Shown here: piece by piece, positions 16,273 to 25,270 of the stretch
Layout: each line of letters begins with the position of its first letter
How positions within the stretch are numbered: the first letter of the stretch is position 1
DNA from: Pseudactinotalea suaedae
Lineage (GTDB): Bacteria > Actinomycetota > Actinomycetes > Actinomycetales > Beutenbergiaceae
Length of the DNA stretch: 64,000 nt
Direction of reading: 5' to 3'
Assembly (NCBI RefSeq): GCF_009733815.1
Contig: NZ_WNXY01000009.1
Span: 62,001 to 126,000, forward strand
Translations under genes and position numbers: made by a program
The notes under the pieces: generated by a model
The model's database searches: none
Told to the model about the DNA's origin: nothing
The model's input: the letters and a program-made list of their open reading frames with translations, nothing else

Positions 16273-17295
16273 TCAGAACAAGGTGGGTTCGATCTCCTCG
16301 ACCGCCGCCGGAACGGGCGCCGGATGCCTACGGCGGCGCTCCTCGTGGACCTCGAGGCGGTGCCGGCGCCGCACGTCCCGGACCCGGTCGCGCAGCCAGT
16401 CCTGGTAGTCCCGCGTGGCGTTGGCGCCGCCGGTGTAGAGCTCCTCGTACCGAGAGACCAGGTGCGGGTGCTCGCGTCGCAACCACGCCAGGTACCACTC
16501 GCGGGCGCCGCTGCGCAGGTGCAGCGCGGTCGTGTGCACCGCGGTGGCCCCCGCCTCCGCGAGCGCGGCGAACGCCTGGTCGAGGTGCTCCTCGGAGTCG
16601 GTGAGCCAGGGCAGCACCGGCATCATGAGCACCGTGCAGGCCAGGCCCGCGTCGCGGATCGCCCGGACCGTGGCGAGCCGTGCGGCGGTGGTGGGCGTCC
16701 CGGGTTCCACCGAGGCCTGCAGCGCATCGTCGAAGACGGCGATCGACATCGCGAGGTCGACCGGGACCCGCTCGGCCGCCTCGGCGAGCAACGGGATGTC
16801 GCGGCGCAGCAGCGATCCCTTGGTGAGGATCGAGATCCCCACACCGTGCCGCGCGAGCGTGCCGATGATGCCGGGCATCAGGCGGTACCGGCCCTCGGCC
16901 CGCTGATAGGGGTCGGTGTTGGTGCCCAGCAGTACCCGCTCGGGGCGCTCCCGCTTGCGCGTGAGCTCGGCGTCGAGCGCGTCTGCCACGTTGACCTTGA
17001 CCACCACGCGGCTGTCGAAGTCCGCTCCGGCGTCGAGGTCGAGGTAGGTGTGGGTGTTGCGGGCAAAGCAGTACACGCAAGCATGTTGGCAGCCCCGGTA
17101 CGGATTGATCGTCCACGCCCCACCCATGAAGCCGTTGCCCGGCACCTTGTTCAGGGCGCTGCGCGAGGTGACCTCGAGGAACTCCATGCCCCGGAACTCG
17201 GGGGTGTCGAAACGGCGGATCAGCCCCCGGCTGCCCTCCAGGCCCGGGAGCGCGTCGCCGTCCGAGGCGTCGACCAGCTGGCTGTCCCACCGCAT
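16273..17295 (-). CDS. Rv2578c-type radical SAM protein (SplB-like)
   Basis: This 340-residue radical SAM enzyme has a C-x3-C-x2-C cluster motif, CQHACVYC (Cys69, 73, 76), inside the family signature INPYRGCQHACVYCFAR. GTNTDPYQRAEGRYRLMPG and SILTKGSLLRRDIPLL are typical of the Rv2578c/SplB-like group, for which DNA-repair-related roles are suggested but unproven. Start ATG is chosen at the usual family N terminus MRWDSQLVD. Immediately upstream is a LexA-like SOS box, so induction by DNA damage is likely. The C terminus is strongly basic (RRRHRLEVHEERRRRHP). Confidence 0.9.
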   Translation of the reverse strand: MRWDSQLVDASDGDALPGLEGSRGLIRRFDTPEFRGMEFLEVTSRSALNKVPGNGFMGGAWTINPYRGCQHACVYCFARNTHTYLDLDAGADFDSRVVVKVNVADALDAELTRKRERPERVLLGTNTDPYQRAEGRYRLMPGIIGTLARHGVGISILTKGSLLRRDIPLLAEAAERVPVDLAMSIAVFDDALQASVEPGTPTTAARLATVRAIRDAGLACTVLMMPVLPWLTDSEEHLDQAFAALAEAGATAVHTTALHLRSGAREWYLAWLRREHPHLVSRYEELYTGGANATRDYQDWLRDRVRDVRRRHRLEVHEERRRRHPAPVPAAVEEIEPTLF

Positions 17296-17303
17296 GACTC
17301 CAT

Positions 17304-17319
17304 TGGAACATACGTTTGA
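17304..17319 (-). promoter_or_regulatory. LexA-like SOS box before the radical SAM gene
   Basis: The site TGGAAC-ATAC-GTTTGA matches the actinobacterial SOS consensus TCGAAC-N4-GTTCGA at ten of twelve fixed positions. It ends nine bases before the ATG of the radical SAM gene and points away from the galactosidase gene, whose stop is nearby. Confidence 0.7.
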
Positions 17320-17369
17320 GACATGACGCGAGGATCGACGCCGTCGACCTCGTGCTCGACGGCGACCGG

Positions 17370-19370
17370 TCAGACCTCCTGGACCACCGCGCAGCCACCG
17401 GCCGGGACCTTGAACCCCGGCTCCACGAGCGAGCCGGTGATCAGCTCGGAGCCGTTCAGGTCGAGCGCGACGACCTCGTCGGTGTGGTTGACGACCACCA
17501 CGAAGCTCCCCTGCTCCCCCACGCGACGAACGGCTTCCATCCCCGCCGGGACGTCGAGCACCGGTGCCACACCCGACTCGGCCAGCAGCGCGTCGACGAG
17601 GGCGGCCGTGCCGCTCTCGTCCTGCCGGGTCGCCACATACCACGCGGCACCGGAGCCGACCTGGCGACGGGTGACCGCCGGCCGACCAGCCATCGCGCCG
17701 TCGGTGAACATCCGGACCGCCTCGGCTCCGGCCAGCTCGACCCGCTCGCTCCACAGGTCTGCGGTGGTGCCGTCGTCGAGCATGGTCGTCTCGCCGTCGA
17801 GCAGCGGGAAGAACTCGTCCACCCGCACCCCGAGCAGCTCACGGAACGCACCGGGGTAGCCGCCGAGCCGGACGTGGTCGTTCGGATCGACGATCCCGGA
17901 GAAGTAGGTGATCGCGACCGAGGCGCCGCGCTCGGCAGCGGCGGCGATGTTGGCCGCGCCCTCGTCGGAGACCAGGTACAGCGTCGGCACCAGGACGAGG
18001 TCGTACGCGTCGAGGTCATCGGTGGAGGCGACCACGTCGGTCGTGATGCCGCGACGCCACAGCGCCGCGTGGAGCGCCCGCATCCGGTCCATGTAGACGA
18101 CGTCGGCGCTCGGGTGCGCGTCGAGCTCCACGGCCCACCACGCCTCGTAGTCCCAGATCAAGGCCGCCCGCGCCTGCACCACCGACCCGGTCAGCGGGGC
18201 CAGCGAGCCGACCGCGGCGCCCAGGGCCACGACGTCGCGGAACACCTGGCTGTCACGACCGGCATGCGGCACGAGCGCCGAGTGGAACTTCTCGGCGCCG
18301 GCCTGCGAGGCGCGCCACTGGAAGAACATCACCGCGTCCGCGCCACGCGCCACGTGCGCCAACGAGTTCCGCATCAGCTCGCCCGGGCCCTTCGCCCGGT
18401 TGCGCGGCTGCCAGTTGACCGCTCCGGAGGAGTGCTCCATCAGCAGCCAGGGCCGCCCGCCCGCGACCCCGCGGGTGAGGTCTGCCGAGAGCGCGAGCTC
18501 GATCTCCCGCTCCGCGTCCGCGGCGATCGTGTAGTGGTCGTTCGCCACGATGTCGACCTCGGCGGCCCAGCGCCGGTAGTCCATCCACTTCGTGGCGCTC
18601 GTGCACATGAAGTTGGTGGTGATCGGGATCTCCGGCGTGATCGGCCGGATCGCGTCGCGGAGCTCGACGTAGTACGACAGCAGCTCGTCGGAGCTGTACC
18701 GGGCGAAGTCGAGCTGCTGGGTCGGGTTGGAGTGGCTCGGGGCTGCCCGCGGCGGCAGCACGTCCTCGAAGTCGCCGTACCGCTGCGACCAGAACGCTGT
18801 CCCCCACGCGGCGTTGAGGGAGTCGATGTCGCCGTACCGTGCTCGCAGCCACCGCCGGAACGCCGCGGCCGCGCTGTCAGAGAAGTCGTGAGGGACGTGG
18901 CAGCCGATCTCGTTGTCCACGTGCCACAGCGTCAGGGCCGGGTGGTCGGCATAGCGGCGGGCGACGGCGACCGCGAGGCCGACGGCGTAGTCCCGCCAGA
19001 TCCGCGAGCTGACCGAGTAGGACTGCCGCGCCCCGGGTGAGAGCACGCTGCCGTCGGCCGTGCGGGGCAGGATCTCCGGGTGCTTGCGCGTCAGCCACGG
19101 TGGCGGCGACGCGGTCGCGGTCGCGAGCGAGACGCGGATGCCGGCCTCGTGCAACCGGTCCATGGTGTCGTCGAGCCAGGACCAGTCGTAGCTGCCCTCG
19201 CGCGGCTCGATGCTCGCCCAGCCGAAGATCGCCAGGCTCACGATCGTGACGCCGGCCTCGCGCATCAGGTCGAGGTCGGCCAGTCGCACGTCATCGGGCC
19301 ACTGCTCGGGGTTGTAGTCGCCTCCGAAGCCGACGCCGCGCAACCCATGAATCGATTCGACCACTCGCAC
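17370..19370 (-). CDS. GH42 beta-galactosidase
   Basis: This is a 666-residue cytoplasmic family-42 glycoside hydrolase. The N terminus GVGFGGDYNPEQWPDD is diagnostic. The acid/base glutamate is Glu154 in WHVDNEIG and the nucleophile Glu312 in LLMEHSSGAVNWQ; trimerisation and C-terminal beta domains follow. There is no signal peptide, so it acts on imported beta-galactosides. The GTG at 19370 is the outermost start; a second GTG two codons on is equally plausible. It lies downstream of the polyol operon but is separated by a hairpin, so it may be its own unit. Confidence 0.93.
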   Translation of the reverse strand: MRVVESIHGLRGVGFGGDYNPEQWPDDVRLADLDLMREAGVTIVSLAIFGWASIEPREGSYDWSWLDDTMDRLHEAGIRVSLATATASPPPWLTRKHPEILPRTADGSVLSPGARQSYSVSSRIWRDYAVGLAVAVARRYADHPALTLWHVDNEIGCHVPHDFSDSAAAAFRRWLRARYGDIDSLNAAWGTAFWSQRYGDFEDVLPPRAAPSHSNPTQQLDFARYSSDELLSYYVELRDAIRPITPEIPITTNFMCTSATKWMDYRRWAAEVDIVANDHYTIAADAEREIELALSADLTRGVAGGRPWLLMEHSSGAVNWQPRNRAKGPGELMRNSLAHVARGADAVMFFQWRASQAGAEKFHSALVPHAGRDSQVFRDVVALGAAVGSLAPLTGSVVQARAALIWDYEAWWAVELDAHPSADVVYMDRMRALHAALWRRGITTDVVASTDDLDAYDLVLVPTLYLVSDEGAANIAAAAERGASVAITYFSGIVDPNDHVRLGGYPGAFRELLGVRVDEFFPLLDGETTMLDDGTTADLWSERVELAGAEAVRMFTDGAMAGRPAVTRRQVGSGAAWYVATRQDESGTAALVDALLAESGVAPVLDVPAGMEAVRRVGEQGSFVVVVNHTDEVVALDLNGSELITGSLVEPGFKVPAGGCAVVQEV

Positions 19371-19387
19371 AGGTTAGCGACACGCGA

Positions 19388-19416
19388 GCGCTGCGGCGAA
19401 TCGGTCGCCGCAGCGC
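19388..19416 (-). terminator. Hairpin after the polyol operon
   Basis: The perfect 12-bp arms GCGCTGCGGCGA and TCGCCGCAGCGC enclose the loop ATCGG. They stand between the stop of the mannitol dehydrogenase-family gene and the start of the GH42 gene. Confidence 0.75.
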
Positions 19417-19427
19417 CGGCGTCGACC

Positions 19428-20906
19428 TCAGCGGGCCAGCAGCTGCTGGAGCGTCGCCCGAGCGCCCGTGGTGCGCAACGCCGTCAGGGCGGCGAGGTAG
19501 GGCTCGGTGAAGGCGGGCTTCTCGGCGAGCGACCCGAACATGCTGGTCTCGCGCACGAACGCCAGCGGGTCCTCGGCCTGGGCGAGCGCGGCGGCGTGGC
19601 GATCGTCCCAGCGCCGGTCGACCGCCTCGATCGGCTGCCCGTTCTCGTCGATGCCCTCGGCGTACCGCGCCCAGCTCGCGACGATCGCCGCGGCGAACCT
19701 CACCGGTCGGCCCTCGCTGATGTTGGTCCGGATCACCGGGACCAGCCACTGCGGGATGCGGTCGGAGGAGAACGCGGCGAGCCGCGCCACGGTGTCGCCG
19801 ATCGCGGCGTTGGAGAAGCGTGGCAACAGCTCGTCGCGGAAGCCCTCGAGATCCATCTCCTCGGCTCGGGGGATGGCGGGTGTGGCCTCGTCGAGATACC
19901 GCCGGACCAGCTCGGCGATGTCGGGGTCGCCCGCGGCCTGGTCGGCGTAGACGTGCCCGAGCAGGTGTCCGAAGTAGGCCAGCGCCTGGTGCGAGGAGTT
20001 CAGCAGCCCGAGCTTCATCAGCTCGTACGGCCGCACGTCCTGCGCCAGGGTGGCCCCGGCGTTCTCCCAGGGCGGCCGGCCCGCCGCGAACCGATCCTGG
20101 ATCACCCACATGGTGAAGGGTTCGCACACCGCGGGCCAGCCGTCCACGATGCCGCGCTGCTCCAGCAGCAGCGCCCGGTCGGCGTCGGTCGTGACGGGCG
20201 CGATCCTGTCGACCATCGTGTTCGGGAAGGCGATCTCGGAACGCACCCACTGCCCCAGCTCGGGGTCGAGGCGCTCGGCGAACGCCCCGAACGCGAGCCG
20301 GGCGAGATCGCCGTTGCCTGGCAGGTTGTCGCAGGACATCACGGTGAGCGGCCCGGCGCCGTTCTCTCGGCGCCGGGCGAGTCCCGCGACGACCAGACCG
20401 AAGGCGGTCGACGGCGTCGCTCCCGGCTCGAGGTCGGCCAGCACCTCGGGCGTGGGGTCGAACGAGCCCGTCGCCTCGTTGACGCTGTAGCCGCCCTCGG
20501 TGATGGTCAGCGACACGATCCTGGTGGCCGGGTCGGCGATCCGGGCCACCACCGCCTCCGGGTCCTCGGGGGCGAGCAGGTAGTCGACGATCGAGCCGAC
20601 CACCCGGGCGGAGACGTCGTCGCCGCCCTTCTCGATCACCGTGTACAGGTGGTCCTGCGAGCGCAGCACCTGTGCCATCGCGGCGTCCTGCGGCAGCACG
20701 CCGACTCCGCAGATGCCCCACTCGGTCTCCCCCGCGGCGAGCAGGTCGTCGGTGTAGACCGCCTGGTGCACCCGGTGGAACGCGCCGACCCCGAGGTGCA
20801 CGATGCCGGCAGTGACCGTGCTGCGGTCATAGCCGGGTACCGCGACGCCGCGCTCAGCGATCGCTGCGAGGGTGTCCGACCGCAGCGGGATCGGTGTGGT
20901 GCTCAT
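19428..20906 (-). CDS. Mannitol dehydrogenase family (polyol 2-dehydrogenase) protein
   Basis: This 492-residue long-chain polyol dehydrogenase oxidises a sugar alcohol such as mannitol, arabinitol or sorbitol to the ketose with NAD. The Rossmann start is IVHLGVGAFHRVHQAVYTDD (about 35-54). The catalytic set of the family is present as Lys298, Asn303 and His306 in MKLGLLNSSH. SCDNLPGNGD is another conserved loop. It is the last gene of the DeoR-controlled operon and starts two bases after the permease stop. It therefore performs the first catabolic step after uptake. The exact polyol is not decided by sequence. Confidence 0.92.
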   Translation of the reverse strand: MSTTPIPLRSDTLAAIAERGVAVPGYDRSTVTAGIVHLGVGAFHRVHQAVYTDDLLAAGETEWGICGVGVLPQDAAMAQVLRSQDHLYTVIEKGGDDVSARVVGSIVDYLLAPEDPEAVVARIADPATRIVSLTITEGGYSVNEATGSFDPTPEVLADLEPGATPSTAFGLVVAGLARRRENGAGPLTVMSCDNLPGNGDLARLAFGAFAERLDPELGQWVRSEIAFPNTMVDRIAPVTTDADRALLLEQRGIVDGWPAVCEPFTMWVIQDRFAAGRPPWENAGATLAQDVRPYELMKLGLLNSSHQALAYFGHLLGHVYADQAAGDPDIAELVRRYLDEATPAIPRAEEMDLEGFRDELLPRFSNAAIGDTVARLAAFSSDRIPQWLVPVIRTNISEGRPVRFAAAIVASWARYAEGIDENGQPIEAVDRRWDDRHAAALAQAEDPLAFVRETSMFGSLAEKPAFTEPYLAALTALRTTGARATLQQLLAR

Positions 20907-20908
20907 CG

Positions 20909-21802
20909 TCACTTCACTGCTCCCATCGAGAGTCCTTGCACCAGTTTGTCCTGTGCGGCGAACCCCGCGATGAGAACCGGCAACGACACGATGGTCGCGG
21001 CCGCGCACACCTGGGCGAGGAACTGGCCCTGGGAGGTGACGAAACCCGTCAGGAACACCGGCGCCGTGCCTGCGGTGACGCCCGTGAGCACCCGCGCGAA
21101 CAGCATCTCGTTCCACGCGAAGATGAAGCAGATCAGCGCCGTCGCCGCCACCCCGGGCGAGATGATCGGCAGGATGATGCTCCGCAGCGTGGTCATGAGC
21201 CCGGCACCGTCGAGCGAGGCCGCCTCGAACAGCGCCGGCGGGATGTCCACCAGGAACGAGCGCAGCATCCACACCGCGATCGGCAGGTTCATCGCGGCGT
21301 AGATGATCAGCAGGAACCAGATGTTGTCGAGGATCTGCAGCCGGCCGGCGATCAGGTAGAGCGGCATCAGGCCGGCCACCGCGGGCAGGAACTTCGTGCT
21401 GAGGAAGAAGAACATCACGTCGGACCACTTGCGGACCGGCTTCACCGACAGCGCGTAGGCGGCCGGCACGGCGAGCAGGATGACCACCAGGGTGCTGACC
21501 CCGGCGGCCCACAGCGAGTTGATCAGCGTCGGCCAGGGGTTGGCCCCGGACTCGGCACCGAAGAACGAGCGGTAGCCCTCGAGCGTGAGCGGTGCGAACA
21601 CCTGCGGTGACGGGCTGGCGGCGTCGGTCTCGGAGTGGAAGCTGGTCAGCACCATCCAGACCAGCGGGAGCACGAACAGCAGGCCGACGGCCCAGGCAGC
21701 CAGACCGAGCCCGAGGCGGGTGCCACGGGACTCCCGGGTGCGGCCCGGTGCGGACGCCGCGCGGACGCGGCGGGTTCGGGGTGCAGCAGCGACGGCGGTC
21801 AT
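20909..21802 (-). CDS. Polyol/sugar ABC transporter permease (MalG type)
   Basis: This is a 297-residue inner-membrane permease with six helices and the BPD_transp_1 EAA loop EAASLDGAGLMTTLRSIILP that contacts the ATPase. The variable basic N terminus followed by LLFVLPLVWMVLTSFHS is typical of CUT1 MalG-type subunits. It overlaps the upstream permease by four bases and precedes the polyol dehydrogenase. No ATPase gene is present in the operon, so a shared MsiK-like ATPase elsewhere in the genome is expected. Confidence 0.92.
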   Translation of the reverse strand: MTAVAAAPRTRRVRAASAPGRTRESRGTRLGLGLAAWAVGLLFVLPLVWMVLTSFHSETDAASPSPQVFAPLTLEGYRSFFGAESGANPWPTLINSLWAAGVSTLVVILLAVPAAYALSVKPVRKWSDVMFFFLSTKFLPAVAGLMPLYLIAGRLQILDNIWFLLIIYAAMNLPIAVWMLRSFLVDIPPALFEAASLDGAGLMTTLRSIILPIISPGVAATALICFIFAWNEMLFARVLTGVTAGTAPVFLTGFVTSQGQFLAQVCAAATIVSLPVLIAGFAAQDKLVQGLSMGAVK

Positions 21803-22752
21803 CGGGACGCCTCCTCCTTCAGCAGGCTCGACACCGAACGCAGCGCGAAGGTCGACACGATGATCGTGCCGATCACCACGAGCACACCCTGAGCGGATGC
21901 GAGCCCGTAGTTCTGGGCGGTGAAGAGGGTCTGGTAGATCGTGTAGGGCAGGTTGGCCGTGCCGAGCGAGCCGGATGTGATCGTGAACACCGCGTCGAAG
22001 TTCTGCACGATGTAGATCGCACCCAGCAGCCCGGCGAGCTCGAGGTAGCGCCGCATGTGCGGCAGCGTCATGAAGACGAACATCTGCCAGCTGCTGGCGC
22101 CGTCGAGACCGGCGGCCTCCAGAACCTCGTGATCACGGGACTGCAGACCGGCGAGCAGGATCAGCGTCATGAAGGGCGTCCACTGCCAGACCAGCTGGAA
22201 GATGATCGAGCCCAGCGGGAACTGGGTGATCCAGTCCACGCCCTCGAGGCCGAACCATCCGAGCACACCGTTGATCAGCCCGAAGGTCGGGTTGTAGATC
22301 GCGTGCTTGAACAGCAGCGCGGCCGCCACCGGGACCACGAGGAACGGCGCGATGATCATCGTGCGCACGAGGCCACGACCGAAGAACCTGCGGTTGAGCA
22401 GCAAGGCGACGCCCAGGCCGAAGACGAGGCTGAGCAGCACCACGCTCACCGTCAGGACGATCGTGGTGAGCACCGAGGCGCGCAGGTCGGCGTCGACGAA
22501 GACCTCGACGTAGTTGCTGAAGCCCGCGAACCCACGGTCGTCGGGCCGGAACGCGCTCCAGCGGAAGAACGAGATCACCAGCGTGGCCACGAACGGCAGC
22601 TGGGTGACCACGATCATGAACACGAAGGCCGGCACGAGCGGTGCCCGGCGGACCCATCGGGCGCGCGGCTCAGTCGGGTATCCCTGGGCGTCCGTCTGCG
22701 ACGCTCGCATCGTCGGTGCGCTCCGCTCGACGGCGGGAGCTGTGGTGGTCAT
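21799..22752 (-). CDS. Polyol/sugar ABC transporter permease (MalF type)
   Basis: This is a 317-residue CUT1 permease with six predicted helices. After a soluble N terminus, the first helix is PLVPAFVFMIVVTQLPFVAT. The EAA motif appears as EAAGLDGASSWQMFVFMTLP, the coupling site for the ATPase. It pairs with the MalG-type subunit that begins inside its stop codon and follows the binding-protein gene by fourteen bases. Together they form the channel of the polyol importer. Confidence 0.92.
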   Translation of the reverse strand: MTTTAPAVERSAPTMRASQTDAQGYPTEPRARWVRRAPLVPAFVFMIVVTQLPFVATLVISFFRWSAFRPDDRGFAGFSNYVEVFVDADLRASVLTTIVLTVSVVLLSLVFGLGVALLLNRRFFGRGLVRTMIIAPFLVVPVAAALLFKHAIYNPTFGLINGVLGWFGLEGVDWITQFPLGSIIFQLVWQWTPFMTLILLAGLQSRDHEVLEAAGLDGASSWQMFVFMTLPHMRRYLELAGLLGAIYIVQNFDAVFTITSGSLGTANLPYTIYQTLFTAQNYGLASAQGVLVVIGTIIVSTFALRSVSSLLKEEASR

Positions 22753-22766
22753 GGTGCGTCCCCCTC

Positions 22767-24140
22767 TCAGTCTTCTTGGTAGGTGTCGGCCACGCGTTGC
22801 GCGAGGGTCTGGCCCTGGGCGAGGGCGTCGGGCACGGATGTTCGCCCTGCGATCGCGCTCGAGATGTACTGGCTGAACTTCGTACCCAGGTCGGTGAACT
22901 CGGGGATGCCGACGAACTGGATCCCGGGCGCGGGACGTGTCTGCACACCCGGGTCGTTGGGGTCGGCCTCGAGGATCGCCGTCCGTGTCGCCTCCGCGAA
23001 CGCGCCTGCGGCGTCGAGGTAGTCCGGGTTCTCGTAGGTGGACTGGCGCTTGCCTGCCGGTGCGCGCTCCCAGCCGTAGACGTCACCCACGAGCGCCTCG
23101 TACTCCGCCGAGGACGCCCACGAGATGAACTCCCAGGCATCGGCGGCCCGCTCCGGGTCCTCCTCCGCGATGCGGGCCTGCATCGCCCACGACCACAGGA
23201 ACAGCCACCCGGAGGAGTCGGTCTCGACGACCGGTGCCTGCGCGTATCCGACGTTCCCGGCGATCGGGGAGCCCTCGGCCTCGAGGCTGCCGGCGGCGGA
23301 GGTGGCGTCGTACCACATGGACACCTGGCCGCTGATCATCGCGTTGAGGCACTCGGTGAAGCCGGCGCTGGGGGCGCCTGCCTCGCCGTGCTCACGGACG
23401 AGATCGACGTAGAACTGCACGGCCTCGGTGAACTCGGGCGAGTCGACGGCGGGGGTCCAGTCCTCCTCGAACCAGGTGCCGCCGAAGGTGTTGACCACCG
23501 TGGTCAGCGGCGCGATGACCTGTCCCCAGCCGGGCTGCCCGCGCAGGCAGATGCCCGCCATGTCGTCGCGCGCGGTGTCGACTGTGGCGGCCGCCTCGGC
23601 GACCTCGTCCCACGTGGGGCGGTCGGACATCTCGATGCCCGCCTCCTCGAAGACGTCGGTGCGGTACATGAGGAAGGAGGACTCGCCGTAGAACGGCTCC
23701 CCGTAGATGGTGCCGTCGACGCTGAGCGCCTCCGCGGCTGCGGGGAAGATGTCCGACTGGTCGAACTCGACGTCGGCATCGGTGTACTGGTTGAGCGGCG
23801 TGAGCCAGCCGTTGCGCCCGTAGATCGGGATCTCGAAGTTGGACAGCGTGGCGATGTCGTACTGGCCTGCCTGGTTGGCGAACTCCGAGGACGCCTTGTC
23901 CCGCAGGTCGTTCTCGGGGAGCACGGTGAAGTTCACGGTGATGCCGGTCTCGGCGGTGAAGTGCTCAGCGGTGAGTGCCTGCAGGTCCATCATCTGGGGG
24001 TTGTTCACCATGAGCACGTTGATCGAGTGCTCCGAGGTGTCGAAGCCTCCCGCGCCCGCGGTGCACCCGGTCACGAGTGCCGCGACCGCCATGCCGCCGA
24101 CCGCGACCGCGCGGTGTCGTCGCTGCGATCTGTTCGTCAT
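22767..24140 (-). CDS. Polyol/sugar ABC transporter substrate-binding lipoprotein
   Basis: This is a 457-residue periplasmic-type binding protein anchored as a lipoprotein. The signal region MTNRSQRRHRAVAVGGMAVA is followed by the lipobox LVTGC (Cys near residue 26). The mature protein has the family-1 SBP pattern, including EDWTPAVDSPEFTEAVQFYV and the late WEFISWASSAEYEAL. AGGAGG lies five bases before the ATG. It is encoded between the DeoR regulator and two permeases, so it is the specificity subunit of the polyol importer. Resemblance to sorbitol/mannitol binding proteins is an impression from context. Confidence 0.9.
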   Translation of the reverse strand: MTNRSQRRHRAVAVGGMAVAALVTGCTAGAGGFDTSEHSINVLMVNNPQMMDLQALTAEHFTAETGITVNFTVLPENDLRDKASSEFANQAGQYDIATLSNFEIPIYGRNGWLTPLNQYTDADVEFDQSDIFPAAAEALSVDGTIYGEPFYGESSFLMYRTDVFEEAGIEMSDRPTWDEVAEAAATVDTARDDMAGICLRGQPGWGQVIAPLTTVVNTFGGTWFEEDWTPAVDSPEFTEAVQFYVDLVREHGEAGAPSAGFTECLNAMISGQVSMWYDATSAAGSLEAEGSPIAGNVGYAQAPVVETDSSGWLFLWSWAMQARIAEEDPERAADAWEFISWASSAEYEALVGDVYGWERAPAGKRQSTYENPDYLDAAGAFAEATRTAILEADPNDPGVQTRPAPGIQFVGIPEFTDLGTKFSQYISSAIAGRTSVPDALAQGQTLAQRVADTYQED

Positions 24141-24204
24141 GTCTGCCTCCTTCGTTCGTCTTTGCATCCGTTGGGCGAGCTGTGAGTCAGGACCGGTTCC
24201 TCCT

Positions 24205-24978
24205 TCAGACACGGATGACGCGCGGTCCGAGCGCGGTCAGCCGGTGCGCCTCTGCCGAGCTGAGCCCGGTGTCGGAGACCATGAGCTCGAAGTCGGCGAT
24301 GTCGGCGAAGTGGGCGAAGCTGCGCACCCCGAACTTGGTGTGGATGCCGCCGAAGATCCGGCGGTGCGAGGCGGCGACCGCGGCGCGCTTGACGGCGGCG
24401 ACCACGGGGTCCGGCGTCGTCAGCCCGCGGGCCTGGCTGACGCCGTTGGCGCCGAGCACGGCGACGTCGAGGGTGAACTCGCGGAGCATCCGCAGCGCCC
24501 ACTCGTCGACCGACGCCTGCGTGCGTGCCCGCACCCTGCCGCCGAGCACGTAGACCGTGTGCTGGGTGAACTCGCTGACGTGCTGGGCGGCGGACAGCGA
24601 GCTGGTCACGACGGCCAGCGGTCGGCTGATCCTGCCCAGGCCACGCGCGACGAGGTCGGGCGTGAAGCCTTCGTCGATGTAGACGGACTCGGCGTTGCCG
24701 AGCTCGTCCAGGATCGCGTCGGCGATGCGCTGCTTCTCCGGCAGCATCGACGTCGCCCGGTGCGCGAGCGCTGTCTCGAATCCCGCGCCCTCAACAGGTT
24801 TGGCTCCCCCGTGGGTACGGCGGAGCAACCCGGCGTCGACGAGGGCGCGCAGGTCGCGGCGCACGGTCTCGGTGGCGACCTCGAGCACCGTCGAGAGCTC
24901 GGCGACCGAGACGGATCCTTCCTCGCGGGCTTGCGTGAGGATGGCTGCGCGGCGGGCATTGCCGGCCTGATCAGGCAT
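24205..24978 (-). CDS. DeoR family regulator of the polyol operon
   Basis: This is a 257-residue regulator with an N-terminal DeoR helix-turn-helix (ARRAAILTQAREEGSVSVAEL, then VATETVRRDLRALVDAGLLRRTHGGA) and a C-terminal phosphosugar-sensing DeoRC domain. The sensor motifs VYIDEGFTP, VTSSLSAAQHV and the GANGVSQARGLTTP stretch are visible. The ATG is chosen because GGAGG sits five bases upstream. It is the first gene of the transporter/dehydrogenase operon and 64 bases precede the binding-protein gene. It probably represses the operon until a phosphorylated or keto sugar binds. Confidence 0.92.
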   Translation of the reverse strand: MPDQAGNARRAAILTQAREEGSVSVAELSTVLEVATETVRRDLRALVDAGLLRRTHGGAKPVEGAGFETALAHRATSMLPEKQRIADAILDELGNAESVYIDEGFTPDLVARGLGRISRPLAVVTSSLSAAQHVSEFTQHTVYVLGGRVRARTQASVDEWALRMLREFTLDVAVLGANGVSQARGLTTPDPVVAAVKRAAVAASHRRIFGGIHTKFGVRSFAHFADIADFELMVSDTGLSSAEAHRLTALGPRVIRV

Positions 24979-25270
24979 CGTTGCCTCCACTTCATCGGGG
25001 TCGGGCGTCAGTGCCTCACCCAGTTGTAGCCCGGTACTGCGAACACCCCAAGTGGGAATGCGCCTCACCGGATGACCGATCTTTGCCCGGTTCGGGGTGT
25101 CCTGGTGCGTGCTTCGATCTCGTCGCCAAGACCACCGGATTCAGTGTTCTGGCGCACCGACGGCGGCTCGCCGGGCGTCCTGGCTTTGCCGTGCGACACC
25201 GGGCCGCGGATACACGTCGGCCCGATCGGGCAGTGGATCGGTGCCCGGTGTGTGCCCGGTCACCTCGAGA
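24979..25270. other. Intergenic region before the DeoR operon
   Basis: This region of about 290 bases separates the DeoR start codon from the stop of the FAD monooxygenase gene. It must contain the polyol operon promoter, but I see no convincing dyad or -35/-10 pair and no coding sequence. Open frames here have poor codon character. Confidence 0.4.

Noticed and set aside
17323-17859. Plus-strand gene downstream of the SOS box
   Set aside because: The frame lies wholly opposite the GH42 coding sequence and is Ser/Thr/Pro-rich without domain or ribosome site.
19080-21302. Very long plus-strand open frame opposite the polyol operon and GH42 gene
   Set aside because: It is a shadow of three well-defined minus-strand genes and has no recognisable domain.
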